NCBI GenBank assembly: GCA_964489215.1
Contig: CAZAYB010000110.1
Span: forward strand, 1-10,596
Direction of reading: 5' to 3'
DNA length: 10,596 nucleotides
Source: CAZAYB01 sp964489215
GTDB taxonomy: Bacteria > Planctomycetota > Phycisphaerae > Sedimentisphaerales > Anaerohalosphaeraceae
How positions within the stretch are numbered: the first letter of the stretch is position 1; every line of letters begins with the position of its first letter. A program made the translations under genes and the position numbers. Under the pieces are notes generated by a model. It was not told where the DNA came from. It saw only the letters and a list, made by a program, of their open reading frames with translations, and did not search any database. Shown piece after piece: positions 1 to 6,917 of this stretch.

Positions 1-788
1 CCCTTGTGCTTATGCTTATAGCTTCGATGAGCGGCAAAATCATGAAAACTGCCGTCGAAAAAGGTGGCACATATGCCCTGAAAGTGCCGGTAAAAGTTGA
101 TGAAGTGGAACTTGGATTGCTGTCAGGAAAGGTCGAAATGGAAAATCTTACTGTCGCAAATCCGGAAGGTTACCAGCATGACCACTTGATGTCTGCCGGG
201 CAAATTGAGGTTAAGGCCGATATCGGTTCAATGATGAGCGACACTGTCATTGTTGAGAAAATCCTGTTCGATGAAATGAACATTGTTGTCGAGCAAAAGG
301 GGCTAACTAATAACCTCAACCAGGTATTGAAGAACCTGCCCAAAAAAGACCAGGAGCCTGAACCCGAAGAGAAAGAAAAGCCGGGAAAAAAGGTTAAGGT
401 AAATGAGCTGGAAATGACAAATATTTCCGTAAAGGTCAAACCATTACCCCTCCAGGGCAAGGCTGATACAATCACTTTCAAATTGGCCCCTATAAAAATG
501 ACCGACCTTGGCTCAGACGCTATGAGCGTGGCAAAACTTACCGCTAAGATTATGACCGCATTGGCGGTCGGAATTGCCACCGAAGGCGCAGGCCAGCTCC
601 CAAAAGAAATGTTCAACAGTATATCCGGCACTCTTAAGGAGCAGGGGCTAAAAGCGATTGACGTAGGCTCCGATGCTGTTAAGAAAGGTGCCGATGTCGG
701 CGAATCAGTTATAGAAGGCGCCGGGGAAGTAGGCAAAAAGGCAACCGATGCAATTAAAGGTTTGTTCGGGGGCCAGGATAAGAAGTAG
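1..788 (+). CDS. AsmA-like / DUF748-type envelope protein, 5'-truncated by the window edge
   Basis: The reading frame is open to the left edge, so the true start is probably upstream. A GTG at 6 and an ATG at 12 are possible starts, but the hydrophobic stretch LVLMLIA at the very beginning looks like the end of an N-terminal membrane anchor. Numbering from the GTG at 6, the segment around residues 32-56 (VELGLLSGKVEMENLTVANP) matches the style of AsmA-like repeats, in which a short beta segment on a glycine-rich turn precedes 'NPEG'. Residues 112-128 form a Pro/Glu/Lys-rich linker. The C-terminal 50 residues are Gly/Ala/Asp/Lys-rich and low in complexity, ending in GLFGG and a charged tail. 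AsmA-like proteins span the periplasm from an inner-membrane anchor and are tied to outer-membrane lipid homeostasis; that role here is inferred. The stop overlaps the mnmA start by one base (TAGTG), suggesting translational coupling. Family assignment is moderately sure, exact function unknown. Confidence 0.6.
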   Translation, partial: LVLMLIASMSGKIMKTAVEKGGTYALKVPVKVDEVELGLLSGKVEMENLTVANPEGYQHDHLMSAGQIEVKADIGSMMSDTVIVEKILFDEMNIVVEQKGLTNNLNQVLKNLPKKDQEPEPEEKEKPGKKVKVNELEMTNISVKVKPLPLQGKADTITFKLAPIKMTDLGSDAMSVAKLTAKIMTALAVGIATEGAGQLPKEMFNSISGTLKEQGLKAIDVGSDAVKKGADVGESVIEGAGEVGKKATDAIKGLFGGQDKK

Positions 789-1846
789 TGTCTGCTGATA
801 AGCAAAAACTTTACATAGCGGTTAGCGGCGGAGTTGACAGTGCCGCCGCTGCCGCACTGCTGTTACAGGAAGGGTATGATTGCACCGGAGTCTTCATGAT
901 AACTCCGAATCAGCCCCACTATGCACAAAGAGATGCTCACAAAGTTTGCACACGTTTAAAGATTAAACTTGACATCGTTGATATGACTGATCACTTTGAA
1001 AAGATCATCAAATATTTTTGTCACGAGTACTCTATTGCCAGAACACCTAACCCCTGCCTGTTTTGCAACAGGATAATTAAATTCGGCGCATTATTCGATT
1101 ACGCTGTAAACGCCGGGGCAAAATGGTTCGCAACTGGCCAGTACGCAAGGATTATCAATGAAAAACAAGGCCCGGCTGTGTATCAGGCCCTGCACAAAAA
1201 AAAGGACCAATCATATATTCTGTCAATGATAAACAGACAAGTTCTGAAAAAACTGATTCTGCCAATGGGGCAGCTTACCAAGGAAAAAGCAAGACAGATA
1301 TGCAGGGACCTTGACCTTGGAATAGATCAAAAGCCCGAATCACAGGAAATATGTTTCGTGCCCAATGACGACCATATAGCTTTTTTAAGCGAACACTCTG
1401 AAAAGCCCCCCTTGCCCGGAGATGTAGTTGATACCGAAGGTAATTATCTTGGCACGCATAAGGGTATGAACCGATATACAATCGGTCAAAGGAGAGGATT
1501 GGCAATTGCCTTGAGCGAGCCGTATTATGTAACCAGGATTATTGCCGATACGAATACAATCGTACTTGGCAAAAAGAGCGAACTTATGACCGACAGCCTG
1601 CTGGCTGAAAACGCCAATTTCATCGCTGATTGCCCGGCCGAAAACTTTGAGGCTTTGGTTAAAATACGTTATAATCATAACGGTGCAAAAGCCAGGGTCC
1701 AGCTAATAGACAAAAAAGCTTTCAAAGTTAAATTTGACGCTCCTGTTTCTGCGGTAACACCCGGCCAGGCCGCGGTAATATATCTAAAAAATGAAAATGG
1801 GTATAAACTTATTGGCGGCGGATGGATCAAAGAGGAAAGGAAATAA
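788..1846 (+). CDS. mnmA: tRNA-specific 2-thiouridylase MnmA
   Basis: MnmA adenylates U34 of Glu, Gln and Lys tRNAs and replaces the 2-oxygen with sulfur delivered as a persulfide, in the cytoplasm. The PP-loop SGGVDS is at residues 13-18. The first catalytic cysteine lies in RTPNPCLFCNRIIKFG (C93, equivalent to E. coli C102; C90 is an extra nearby Cys seen in many MnmA proteins). The second lies in PESQEICFV (C189, equivalent to E. coli C199). ATGQYA (115-120) and YTIGQRRGL further along are also family hallmarks, followed by the C-terminal beta-barrel region. Length, 352 residues, is typical. The start is GTG, one base inside the upstream stop; no ATG is available before the PP-loop. It is a housekeeping gene embedded in an envelope gene row, probably co-transcribed with the AsmA-like gene before it and the GT9 gene that abuts its stop. 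Confidence 0.97.
   Translation: MSADKQKLYIAVSGGVDSAAAAALLLQEGYDCTGVFMITPNQPHYAQRDAHKVCTRLKIKLDIVDMTDHFEKIIKYFCHEYSIARTPNPCLFCNRIIKFGALFDYAVNAGAKWFATGQYARIINEKQGPAVYQALHKKKDQSYILSMINRQVLKKLILPMGQLTKEKARQICRDLDLGIDQKPESQEICFVPNDDHIAFLSEHSEKPPLPGDVVDTEGNYLGTHKGMNRYTIGQRRGLAIALSEPYYVTRIIADTNTIVLGKKSELMTDSLLAENANFIADCPAENFEALVKIRYNHNGAKARVQLIDKKAFKVKFDAPVSAVTPGQAAVIYLKNENGYKLIGGGWIKEERK
1834..1846 (+). promoter_or_regulatory. Shine-Dalgarno deciding the GTG start of the first GT9 gene
   Basis: GGAAAGG at 1834-1840 lies six bases before the GTG at 1847, inside the last codons of mnmA. It supports the non-ATG start directly abutting the mnmA stop. The same core and spacing precede the TTG start of the second GT9 gene on the other strand. 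Confidence 0.7.
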
Positions 1847-2896
1847 GTGGCCAACATATTTGAAATGTTAAGGCAAAAAGAAGATCAGTCAAGGCGTAAT
1901 GCTAAAAAAGGCGTTATCATAAACCCAGGCGCCATTGGAGACTGCATCCTGACTTTGCCCCTGGCCAAGGTCATGATAGAAAAACTCGGATTAGGCTCTG
2001 TTGACTTCCTCGGAAACACAAGCTACATTGATTTTTACCCCGGAAGAACATGTATAGATTCAATTCGTTCTATAAATTCAATAAAAATGCACAAGCTCTT
2101 TTTCGATCATAAAACTTTTGCTGTCGATGAGCATGACCCTCTGATTTCTGCTTTTTCAAGGTATCAGTGCGTTACCAGTCTTATGGGCTGGGCAAATGAT
2201 AATTTCATGAAAAACCTGATCTTCACCGTAAACTGCGCAAGGTCCGCTGACGTTTACATTCTCGATTTTACACCGTCAAAGAATTACAAAGGCCATATAA
2301 GCGATTACTATATCGAGCAGTTTCTTCAGGAAAACGGTAAAGAAACTGACTTTGTAAACGACAAAAATAAAAGGCTCATAACCCCAAGACAAACTGATAT
2401 TGAATACGGCAGAGACTATCTCGAAAGCGTTGGTTTCGATATTGAAGAGCAAACCGTAATACTCCATCCCGGAAGCGGTTCACAAGATAAATGCTGGCAT
2501 CTAAAAAACTATCTAAAACTCGCAGGCCAGCTTGTCGACAACGACATACAGGTCCTTTTTTTAGTAGGACCTGCCGAAAACGAAAGATTTGATGACATCC
2601 AGATGCAAAACATAGCAACTCTTTCTGGCTGTGTTAGCGTACCTGACCTTTCAGAGGTGTTGCAGATAATAAGCGCATCTTCAATGTTCATAGGCAATGA
2701 CAGCGGTATAACTCACCTTGCAGGGGCCTGCGGAATACCTACAATGGCCATTTTCGGACCTACTAACCCCGATTTCTACCGACCTATTGGACCCCACGCA
2801 CATGTTTTCACCCCGCCGATCAACAGTTTCAGCGAATTGGACAATGACGCCGTGGACGCTTCCGTTCAAATCGCCTTTAAGATACTCAATGATTGA
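1847..2896 (+). CDS. Glycosyltransferase family 9 (heptosyltransferase-like) protein
   Basis: GT9 enzymes (WaaC, WaaF, WaaQ type) transfer heptose or a related sugar from a nucleotide donor to the lipopolysaccharide core on the cytoplasmic face of the inner membrane. The N-terminal Rossmann half opens with INPGAIGDCILTLPLA (residues 25-40), the usual GxxGD acceptor-side motif. The C-terminal half holds VILHPGSGSQDKCW (204-217) and the signature FIGNDSGITHLAGACGIP (281-298), with D285 at the position that contacts the donor nucleotide sugar; FGPTNPDFYRP follows. Length, 349 residues, is normal. The first 20 residues are a charged extension before the Rossmann fold. GTG is chosen because of the strong ribosome site just before it and the lack of space for any other upstream start. 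Donor and acceptor sugars cannot be read from sequence. All key motif residues are intact, unlike the second GT9 gene in the window. Confidence 0.9.
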   Translation: MANIFEMLRQKEDQSRRNAKKGVIINPGAIGDCILTLPLAKVMIEKLGLGSVDFLGNTSYIDFYPGRTCIDSIRSINSIKMHKLFFDHKTFAVDEHDPLISAFSRYQCVTSLMGWANDNFMKNLIFTVNCARSADVYILDFTPSKNYKGHISDYYIEQFLQENGKETDFVNDKNKRLITPRQTDIEYGRDYLESVGFDIEEQTVILHPGSGSQDKCWHLKNYLKLAGQLVDNDIQVLFLVGPAENERFDDIQMQNIATLSGCVSVPDLSEVLQIISASSMFIGNDSGITHLAGACGIPTMAIFGPTNPDFYRPIGPHAHVFTPPINSFSELDNDAVDASVQIAFKILND

Positions 2897-2920
2897 CCTT
2901 TAACTTTTTAACGTTATAAT
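2893..2920 (+). promoter_or_regulatory. Sigma70-like promoter for the lpxD operon
   Basis: TTGACC (2893-2898; five of six consensus bases) is separated by 16 bases from a perfect TATAAT (2915-2920). The -35 box overlaps the stop codon of the GT9 gene. Expected transcription start is about 2926-2928, leaving a leader of roughly 39 bases before the lpxD ATG at 2966. This makes lpxD-lpxI-kinase-GT4 a likely independent unit even though the genes upstream lie on the same strand. Seen directly; activity is inferred. Confidence 0.7.
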
Positions 2921-2925
2921 CAAAA

Positions 2926-2940
2926 CTGTTTAATAAACAG
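2926..2940. promoter_or_regulatory. 15-base perfect palindrome at the expected start of the lpxD transcript (operator candidate)
   Basis: CTGTTTA / TAAACAG are perfect inverted arms of seven bases around a single central A. The site begins 5 bases after the TATAAT box, so a bound dimeric protein would cover the transcription start. As RNA it could form only a weak six-pair hairpin with a three-base loop, so a DNA-binding role is more likely than a terminator. No regulator gene is nearby. Function is a guess. Confidence 0.4.
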
Positions 2941-2965
2941 ACATTGTATTTATCGGATAAACAAT

Positions 2966-4003
2966 ATGCAAACAAGGACAGTCAAACAGCTCGCCGAGCT
3001 TGTCAAAGGCAAAGTAAAAGGCGATCCCGATCTGGAAATAAACTCCGCGGCAACTCTTGACAAGGCCGGGCAGGGACAGATAACTTTTCTCAGCAACAGT
3101 AAATACGAGCCGCTTGTAAAAAAAACTAAGGCTGCTGCAATTATAACCTCTCGCCCCGTAGAAACAGAAGCTGTCCAGATAATCGCAGAGGACCCTTATT
3201 ACGCCTTTATGCAGTCCGTTGTCGAGCTCCACGGCCATAGAAAGCATAAAAAAAACGGAATAAGTGAAAAAGCGGTAATCGCTGACTCCGCACAGATAGA
3301 AAAAAACTGTCACATTCATGAAAACGCAGTTATTGCCGATAATGTTAAAATAGGTCACGGAACAATTATTTATCCGGGAGTGTTCATCGGAGAATCAACC
3401 CAAATAGGTTCACAATGTATAATATACCCTAACGCTGCTGTCTACGATAACTGCCGAATCGGAAACAGGGTAATTATCCACGCCTCTGCTTCGGTAGGCC
3501 AGGACGGATTTGGATTCTCAACTCATCAGGGGGTTCATCACAAAATTCCTCAGATCGGAACTGTCGTCCTCGAAGATGAAGTCGAAATAGGCGCATGTGC
3601 AGCCGTTGAAAGAGGCACTCTCGATGATACCGTAATAGGCCAGGGCTCAAAAGTCGGAGATTGTGTGGCAATAGGTCATGGAGCCGTTATCGGAGCACAC
3701 TGCCTTTTGGTGCCCCAAGTCGGAATAGCGGGTTCTGCCAAACTTGGACACCATTGTGTGCTCGGTGGACAGGCAGGAATAGTCGGACACATTAAAATCG
3801 GTAACATGGTCAAAGTTGCCGCTCAGGCTGGAGTAATAAGCGACCTGTCCGACAATTCTGTAGTTTTAGGCGCACCAGCTATAGAAGCAGGCAAGGCTAA
3901 ACGGGCCTATGCCCTGATCGAATATCTGCCGGAAATCAGAAAATCAATAAAAAAAATGAAAAAGCAAATTGAGAAACTGCAATCTCAGATTGAGGAAAAA
4001 TAA
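2966..4003 (+). CDS. lpxD: UDP-3-O-(3-hydroxyacyl)glucosamine N-acyltransferase LpxD
   Basis: LpxD catalyses the third step of lipid A synthesis, moving an R-3-hydroxyacyl chain from acyl-ACP to the 2-amino group of UDP-3-O-acyl-glucosamine in the cytoplasm. Residues 1-100 form the uridine-binding N-terminal domain, with ITFLSNSKY (39-47) being characteristic. Residues 101-300 form a left-handed beta-helix of hexapeptide repeats (IxxxxxI/V pattern). HASASVGQDGFGF (172-184) and ERGTLDDTVIG (215-225) are LpxD signatures. The likely catalytic histidine is H238 in AIGHG, matching E. coli H239; the Asn that usually follows is Gly here. Residues 318-345 are a Lys/Glu-rich C-terminal helix, probably coiled coil as in trimeric LpxD. 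Length 345 is typical. The ATG has only a weak ribosome site (GGAT upstream). It is first in the row lpxD-lpxI-kinase-GT4, 13 bases before lpxI. fabZ, lpxA and lpxB are not in the window. Confidence 0.96.
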   Translation: MQTRTVKQLAELVKGKVKGDPDLEINSAATLDKAGQGQITFLSNSKYEPLVKKTKAAAIITSRPVETEAVQIIAEDPYYAFMQSVVELHGHRKHKKNGISEKAVIADSAQIEKNCHIHENAVIADNVKIGHGTIIYPGVFIGESTQIGSQCIIYPNAAVYDNCRIGNRVIIHASASVGQDGFGFSTHQGVHHKIPQIGTVVLEDEVEIGACAAVERGTLDDTVIGQGSKVGDCVAIGHGAVIGAHCLLVPQVGIAGSAKLGHHCVLGGQAGIVGHIKIGNMVKVAAQAGVISDLSDNSVVLGAPAIEAGKAKRAYALIEYLPEIRKSIKKMKKQIEKLQSQIEEK

Positions 4004-4016
4004 TTGTCCGTAAAAT

Positions 4017-4859
4017 ATGCCTGATAATAATCAAAAAGTCCTCGGTTTAATAGCAGGAGCCGGCAGATTGCCCTTTATGGTTGCACAGGGCGCTAAAAAA
4101 GCAGGCTATAAAGTCGTATGCGCCGCGCTGGCTGAAAACGCTGAACCTGAACTTGAAAACATTACCGACATCTTCAAAACTGTTCCGCTCGCAAGACCGG
4201 GGGCATGGATAAGAAACCTTAAAAAGCACGGTGTAACCAGTACCATTATGGTCGGCAAAGTGGAGAAAGCGAATATCTACACACCCGCAAGGATACTCCA
4301 CTACATACCAGACTGGAGAGCATTCAGAATATGGTATTGGAGATTGAGAAAAAAAGACAAAAGAAACGACACGCTCTTAAATGCTGTCGCAGAAGAACTT
4401 GCTGCAGGAAATATAATACTGGAGGATTCGACAATGTACTGCCCCGAACATTTAGCTGACGAAGGACTGATGACAAAGTGTTCGCCCCCGGCCGGAATTA
4501 ACGAAGATATTAAATTCGGATGGGAAATTGTAAAAGAACTTGGTAGGCTTGACATTGGACAGGCAATTACTGTAAAGGAAAGAGAGGTAATCGCTGTAGA
4601 GGCGATTGAAGGTACCGCTGCAATGATAGAAAGAACCGCAAAACTATGCCCAAAGGGGAAATGGACACTCATCAAAACTTCAAAGCCGCAACAGGATATG
4701 AGATTTGACGTCCCCTGCGTAGGACCCGATACTATAAAAGCTCTTGCCGAACATAGGGCAGGGGCACTTGTGCTCGAAAAGAAAAAAACAATTATTATTG
4801 ATAAACCTCAAACGCTTCAGTTAGCTGACGAACTGTCTGTTCCAGTTATTGGTTGCTGA
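4017..4859 (+). CDS. lpxI: UDP-2,3-diacylglucosamine pyrophosphatase LpxI (DUF1009)
   Basis: LpxI hydrolyses UDP-2,3-diacylglucosamine to lipid X and UMP, the step after LpxD in lipid A synthesis; it is unrelated in sequence to LpxH, which does this job in E. coli. The protein opens with LGLIAGAGRLPFMVAQGAKK (residues 9-28), the typical N-terminal nucleotide-binding start. IMVGKVEK (77-84) and the basic RKKDKRNDTLLNAVAEEL stretch (111-128) match the family's central region. QDMRFDVPCVGPDTI (226-240) is the C-terminal catalytic motif carrying the conserved aspartates, followed by AGALVLEKKKTIIID. Length, 280 residues, fits. It lies 13 bases after lpxD, and its stop is one base before the ATG of the kinase gene. 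Co-location with lpxD supports the assignment. No clear ribosome site is seen before the ATG. Confidence 0.95.
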   Translation: MPDNNQKVLGLIAGAGRLPFMVAQGAKKAGYKVVCAALAENAEPELENITDIFKTVPLARPGAWIRNLKKHGVTSTIMVGKVEKANIYTPARILHYIPDWRAFRIWYWRLRKKDKRNDTLLNAVAEELAAGNIILEDSTMYCPEHLADEGLMTKCSPPAGINEDIKFGWEIVKELGRLDIGQAITVKEREVIAVEAIEGTAAMIERTAKLCPKGKWTLIKTSKPQQDMRFDVPCVGPDTIKALAEHRAGALVLEKKKTIIIDKPQTLQLADELSVPVIGC

Positions 4860-4860
4860 T

Positions 4861-5673
4861 ATGACTGATTTTCACGAAACAAAATACGCCTGCTGGAAAT
4901 GCTGTATACACGCAGACTTTACTGCCCCGGGAAAGATTAAAAACCCCGTACCTGCTCATAAAACTGACGGTATCAGGGGGCCTTATCAAATTATTGCCTC
5001 CTCAAAGCATGCTGTCGTCCACAAATGCCGGGTAAATTTCTATGGCTATGTAAATGATCTTTACGTAAAAAGCTATCTTTACAGAAACATTGCGGATTTC
5101 ATCAAGCATATCTTCAGAAAAAGCAGAGCTCGCAGAGCGTTTAATGCACATCTGATGCTGAAAAAATGCGGATTTGACACGCCAGACGTCTGCGCAGTTA
5201 TCGAAAAAAAACTCGGGCCCCTTAAAATGCAAAATTATCTGATCAGCAAAGAGGTAAAAGATACGATACCGCTTCATGCCTTTTTTGAATCCCAAAACGC
5301 ATCTAAGCTTCTCCAGGACCGCCAAAAAAGGATAGAACTGGTAAAGGCAATGGGCCGAACGATAGGAAAGCTGCACCAAAAATGCATTGGACACGGTGAT
5401 TTAAGAGCCGGCAATATCCTCGTCAAATACCAAAACAGCAAATGGCTTTTCTACCTGATAGACAATGAAAGAACAAGGCAATACAAAAATCTTCCCGTAA
5501 AGATTAGATTAAAAAACCTTGTCCAGCTTAATTTACTGAAAAACATTTCTGCTTCAGACAGAATGCGTTTTTTCAAAGAATACACAAATGAAAATTCTGA
5601 CATTATCGCTGACCCTCACCGCCTGGCTTTAGCGGTTATAGAGGCCACGAGAAAAAGACTCTCAGACCGCTGA
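4861..5673 (+). CDS. Lipopolysaccharide kinase, WaaP/RfaP-InaA (Kdo/heptose kinase) superfamily
   Basis: Members of this protein-kinase-like family phosphorylate core sugars (heptose or Kdo) of lipopolysaccharide on the cytoplasmic side of the inner membrane using ATP. Numbered from the ATG at 4861 (270 residues), YVKSYLY (68-74) carries the candidate ATP-binding lysine K70. IGHGDLRAGNILV (176-188) is the catalytic loop with D180 and N185. YLIDNERTR (198-206) is the metal-binding segment with D201 in place of the kinase DFG. The tail LKNLVQLNLLKN plus SDRMRFFKEY follows the pattern at the end of RfaP. A TTG at 4849 would add four residues by overlapping the lpxI stop; ATG is preferred, though neither has a good ribosome site. 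Odd: the first 45 residues precede the kinase fold and include a cysteine cluster, C11/C14/C15 with H17. Which sugar is phosphorylated cannot be read. Placement right after lpxI supports a lipid A-core role. Confidence 0.85.
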   Translation: MTDFHETKYACWKCCIHADFTAPGKIKNPVPAHKTDGIRGPYQIIASSKHAVVHKCRVNFYGYVNDLYVKSYLYRNIADFIKHIFRKSRARRAFNAHLMLKKCGFDTPDVCAVIEKKLGPLKMQNYLISKEVKDTIPLHAFFESQNASKLLQDRQKRIELVKAMGRTIGKLHQKCIGHGDLRAGNILVKYQNSKWLFYLIDNERTRQYKNLPVKIRLKNLVQLNLLKNISASDRMRFFKEYTNENSDIIADPHRLALAVIEATRKRLSDR

Positions 5674-5684
5674 CCATCTTAAAC

Positions 5685-5691
5685 AAAAAGG
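5685..5691 (+). promoter_or_regulatory. Ribosome binding site of the GT4 gene
   Basis: AAAAAGG ends five bases before the ATG at 5697, within the 23-base gap after the kinase gene. It fixes this ATG as the start; the gap shows no promoter, so the gene is probably on the lpxD transcript. Confidence 0.5.
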
Positions 5692-5696
5692 TTCTC

Positions 5697-6827
5697 ATGA
5701 AACTTGTACTTGATTTTGATTCTCTGCTAAAAAACAGATATTCCGGTTTTTACACATTAGGAACCGGCATGCTGAAAGGATTTAGCCGGTTAAAGCAAAA
5801 ACCTCAGCTTACCCTTTTCTGCGGAAACGCCGACCTTGAAAAGGCTCGTAATCTTAAAAACATTCTTGCCCCCTCAGCTGAAATTGCCGCCGCGCCCTTT
5901 AAAATCCGCCATCTCGAAAACATCTGCAATTTCATAAACTACCCAAAGCTCCAGAAATTTACCGGCGATTTTGACATATACCATTGTTTCCACCATTTCA
6001 TGCCCCCCACCGCAAATAAACCAAAAGTGCTGACCATACACGATTTAAGACGTTATAAACTCCCTCAAATGTACGTGAACTCAAAATTAACCAGATTTGA
6101 AACTGCCGTCAAAAGAGCCGATCACTTCATCGCCATTTCCGAGTCTACCCGCAGAGATCTTTGCGAAATATTCAGTATCAATCCAGACAAAGTCAGTGTC
6201 GTGCACCTGGCAGTCGACATGGATAGCTGCAAAATCAACCCGCAGGAAGCTCAGAAACAAACCAGAAAAATACTTAAAATCTCACCCAATGACCCGATTT
6301 ATCCTTTTTTAGTGGTAATGTCATCACCGGACAAGCGAAAGAACATAAAACGAACAGTCCAGGCCTTCCTAAATGCCGCCAGCCAAATACCCCAAGATAC
6401 AAGGCTCGTCATTACAGGTAAGCTGCCGTTTGACAAAACAGAGTTTGAAAATATTACAAAGCAGGACTCACAAAAAAGGATAATAGCAACCGGCCCCATC
6501 GAAAACCTAAACAGCATTCTCGCTTCATCAAAAGGAATGATCTTCGCAAGCCTTTACGAAGGATTCGGCCTGCCCATACTCGAAGCCTTTGCTTTGCAGA
6601 CCCCGGTCATCACTTCCGACCGCTCATCGATGCCGGAAATTGCCGGACCAGCCGCCCTGCTGGTAAACCCTGACGATACCGACTCTATCACTGATGCCGT
6701 CATAAAGCTGACCACCGACAATCGGATTGCACAACATCTCGTAAATTCAGGATTGCTCAGGCTTAACGATTTCTCATGGAAAAAAACCGCTGAAAAGCTG
6801 ATAAATATATACCAAAGCCTGATTTAG
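5697..6827 (+). CDS. Glycosyltransferase family 4 (GT-B fold) protein
   Basis: This is a retaining GT-B glycosyltransferase that would add a sugar from a nucleotide donor to a glycan such as the lipopolysaccharide core or O-chain. The N-terminal half has SGFYTLGTGMLKGF (16-29), where GT4 proteins bind the acceptor near a glycine-rich loop, and VLTIHDLRRY (111-120). DHFIAISESTRRDL (142-155) and VSVVHLAVD (166-174) are the usual linker signatures. The C-terminal donor half has SSPDKRKNIKRTVQAF (209-224; commonly a Lys/Arg that contacts the phosphates), the EX7E motif E288-E296 in YEGFGLPILEAF, then TPVITSDRSSMPEIAGPAALLVNP, a near-perfect family match. Length 376 is typical; no membrane segments. 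It lies 23 bases after the kinase gene and ends in the convergent gap. Sugar specificity is unknown. Confidence 0.92.
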   Translation: MKLVLDFDSLLKNRYSGFYTLGTGMLKGFSRLKQKPQLTLFCGNADLEKARNLKNILAPSAEIAAAPFKIRHLENICNFINYPKLQKFTGDFDIYHCFHHFMPPTANKPKVLTIHDLRRYKLPQMYVNSKLTRFETAVKRADHFIAISESTRRDLCEIFSINPDKVSVVHLAVDMDSCKINPQEAQKQTRKILKISPNDPIYPFLVVMSSPDKRKNIKRTVQAFLNAASQIPQDTRLVITGKLPFDKTEFENITKQDSQKRIIATGPIENLNSILASSKGMIFASLYEGFGLPILEAFALQTPVITSDRSSMPEIAGPAALLVNPDDTDSITDAVIKLTTDNRIAQHLVNSGLLRLNDFSWKKTAEKLINIYQSLI

Positions 6828-6867
6828 AGCATTTCAAGTAATTATTGCATCATTTCTTGACATGCTC
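6827..6867. terminator. Long imperfect inverted repeat between convergent genes (candidate bidirectional terminator or transcript end)
   Basis: The arms GAGCATTTCAAG (6827-6838) and CTTGACATGCTC (6856-6867) pair at 11 of 12 positions, with one mismatch (6833/6861) and a 17-base AT-rich loop. The left arm starts on the last base of the GT4 stop codon. There is no U-run after it on either strand and the stem is not GC-rich, so it is not a classical intrinsic terminator, but its position between the ends of two convergent units fits transcript ending or 3'-end protection for both. A smaller alternative hairpin (CTTGA / TCAAG, 6856-6870) overlaps the right arm. Confidence 0.45.
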
Positions 6868-6917
6868 AAGCTAAACCCGCACCAGATATGCACTGCATAA
6901 GTATCTCAGCTAAACCC
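6865..6917. repeat. Near-direct repeat CTCAAGCTAAACCC / CTCAGCTAAACCC
   Basis: Copies at 6865-6878 and 6905-6917 differ by one inserted base; the shared core GCTAAACCC is exact and offset by 39 bases. The right copy covers the stop codon and last three codons of the - strand GT9 gene; the left copy lies just beyond its end. This may be a trace of a small local duplication or a stop created by a one-base change. The remaining gap (about 6880-6904) shows nothing else. Confidence 0.5.

Noticed and set aside
170..805. Long - strand open frame opposite the AsmA-like gene
   Set aside because: It is the antisense shadow of a clear coding region; the protein is Ser/Pro/Phe-rich in the way such shadows usually are and shows no family motif.
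1190..1206. Run of A's in mnmA as a programmed slippage site
   Set aside because: The frame continues with intact MnmA motifs on both sides; such A runs in Lys codons are common in this window.
2549..2573. Inverted repeat CAGGTCC / GGACCTG with an 11-base loop
   Set aside because: It lies inside the GT9 coding region, has no U-run after the stem, and a seven-base match within this length of DNA can arise by chance.
2926..2940. LexA (SOS) box reading of the palindrome CTG...CAG
   Set aside because: The canonical E. coli box needs ten bases between CTG and CAG; there are nine here, and lpxD is not a known SOS gene. Kept only as an unspecified operator candidate.
2930..3358. Open frame of 142 codons on the - strand opposite the start of lpxD
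   Set aside because: It overlaps a well-supported lpxD and its promoter region, is rich in Tyr/Phe/Cys as antisense frames are, and has no family motif.
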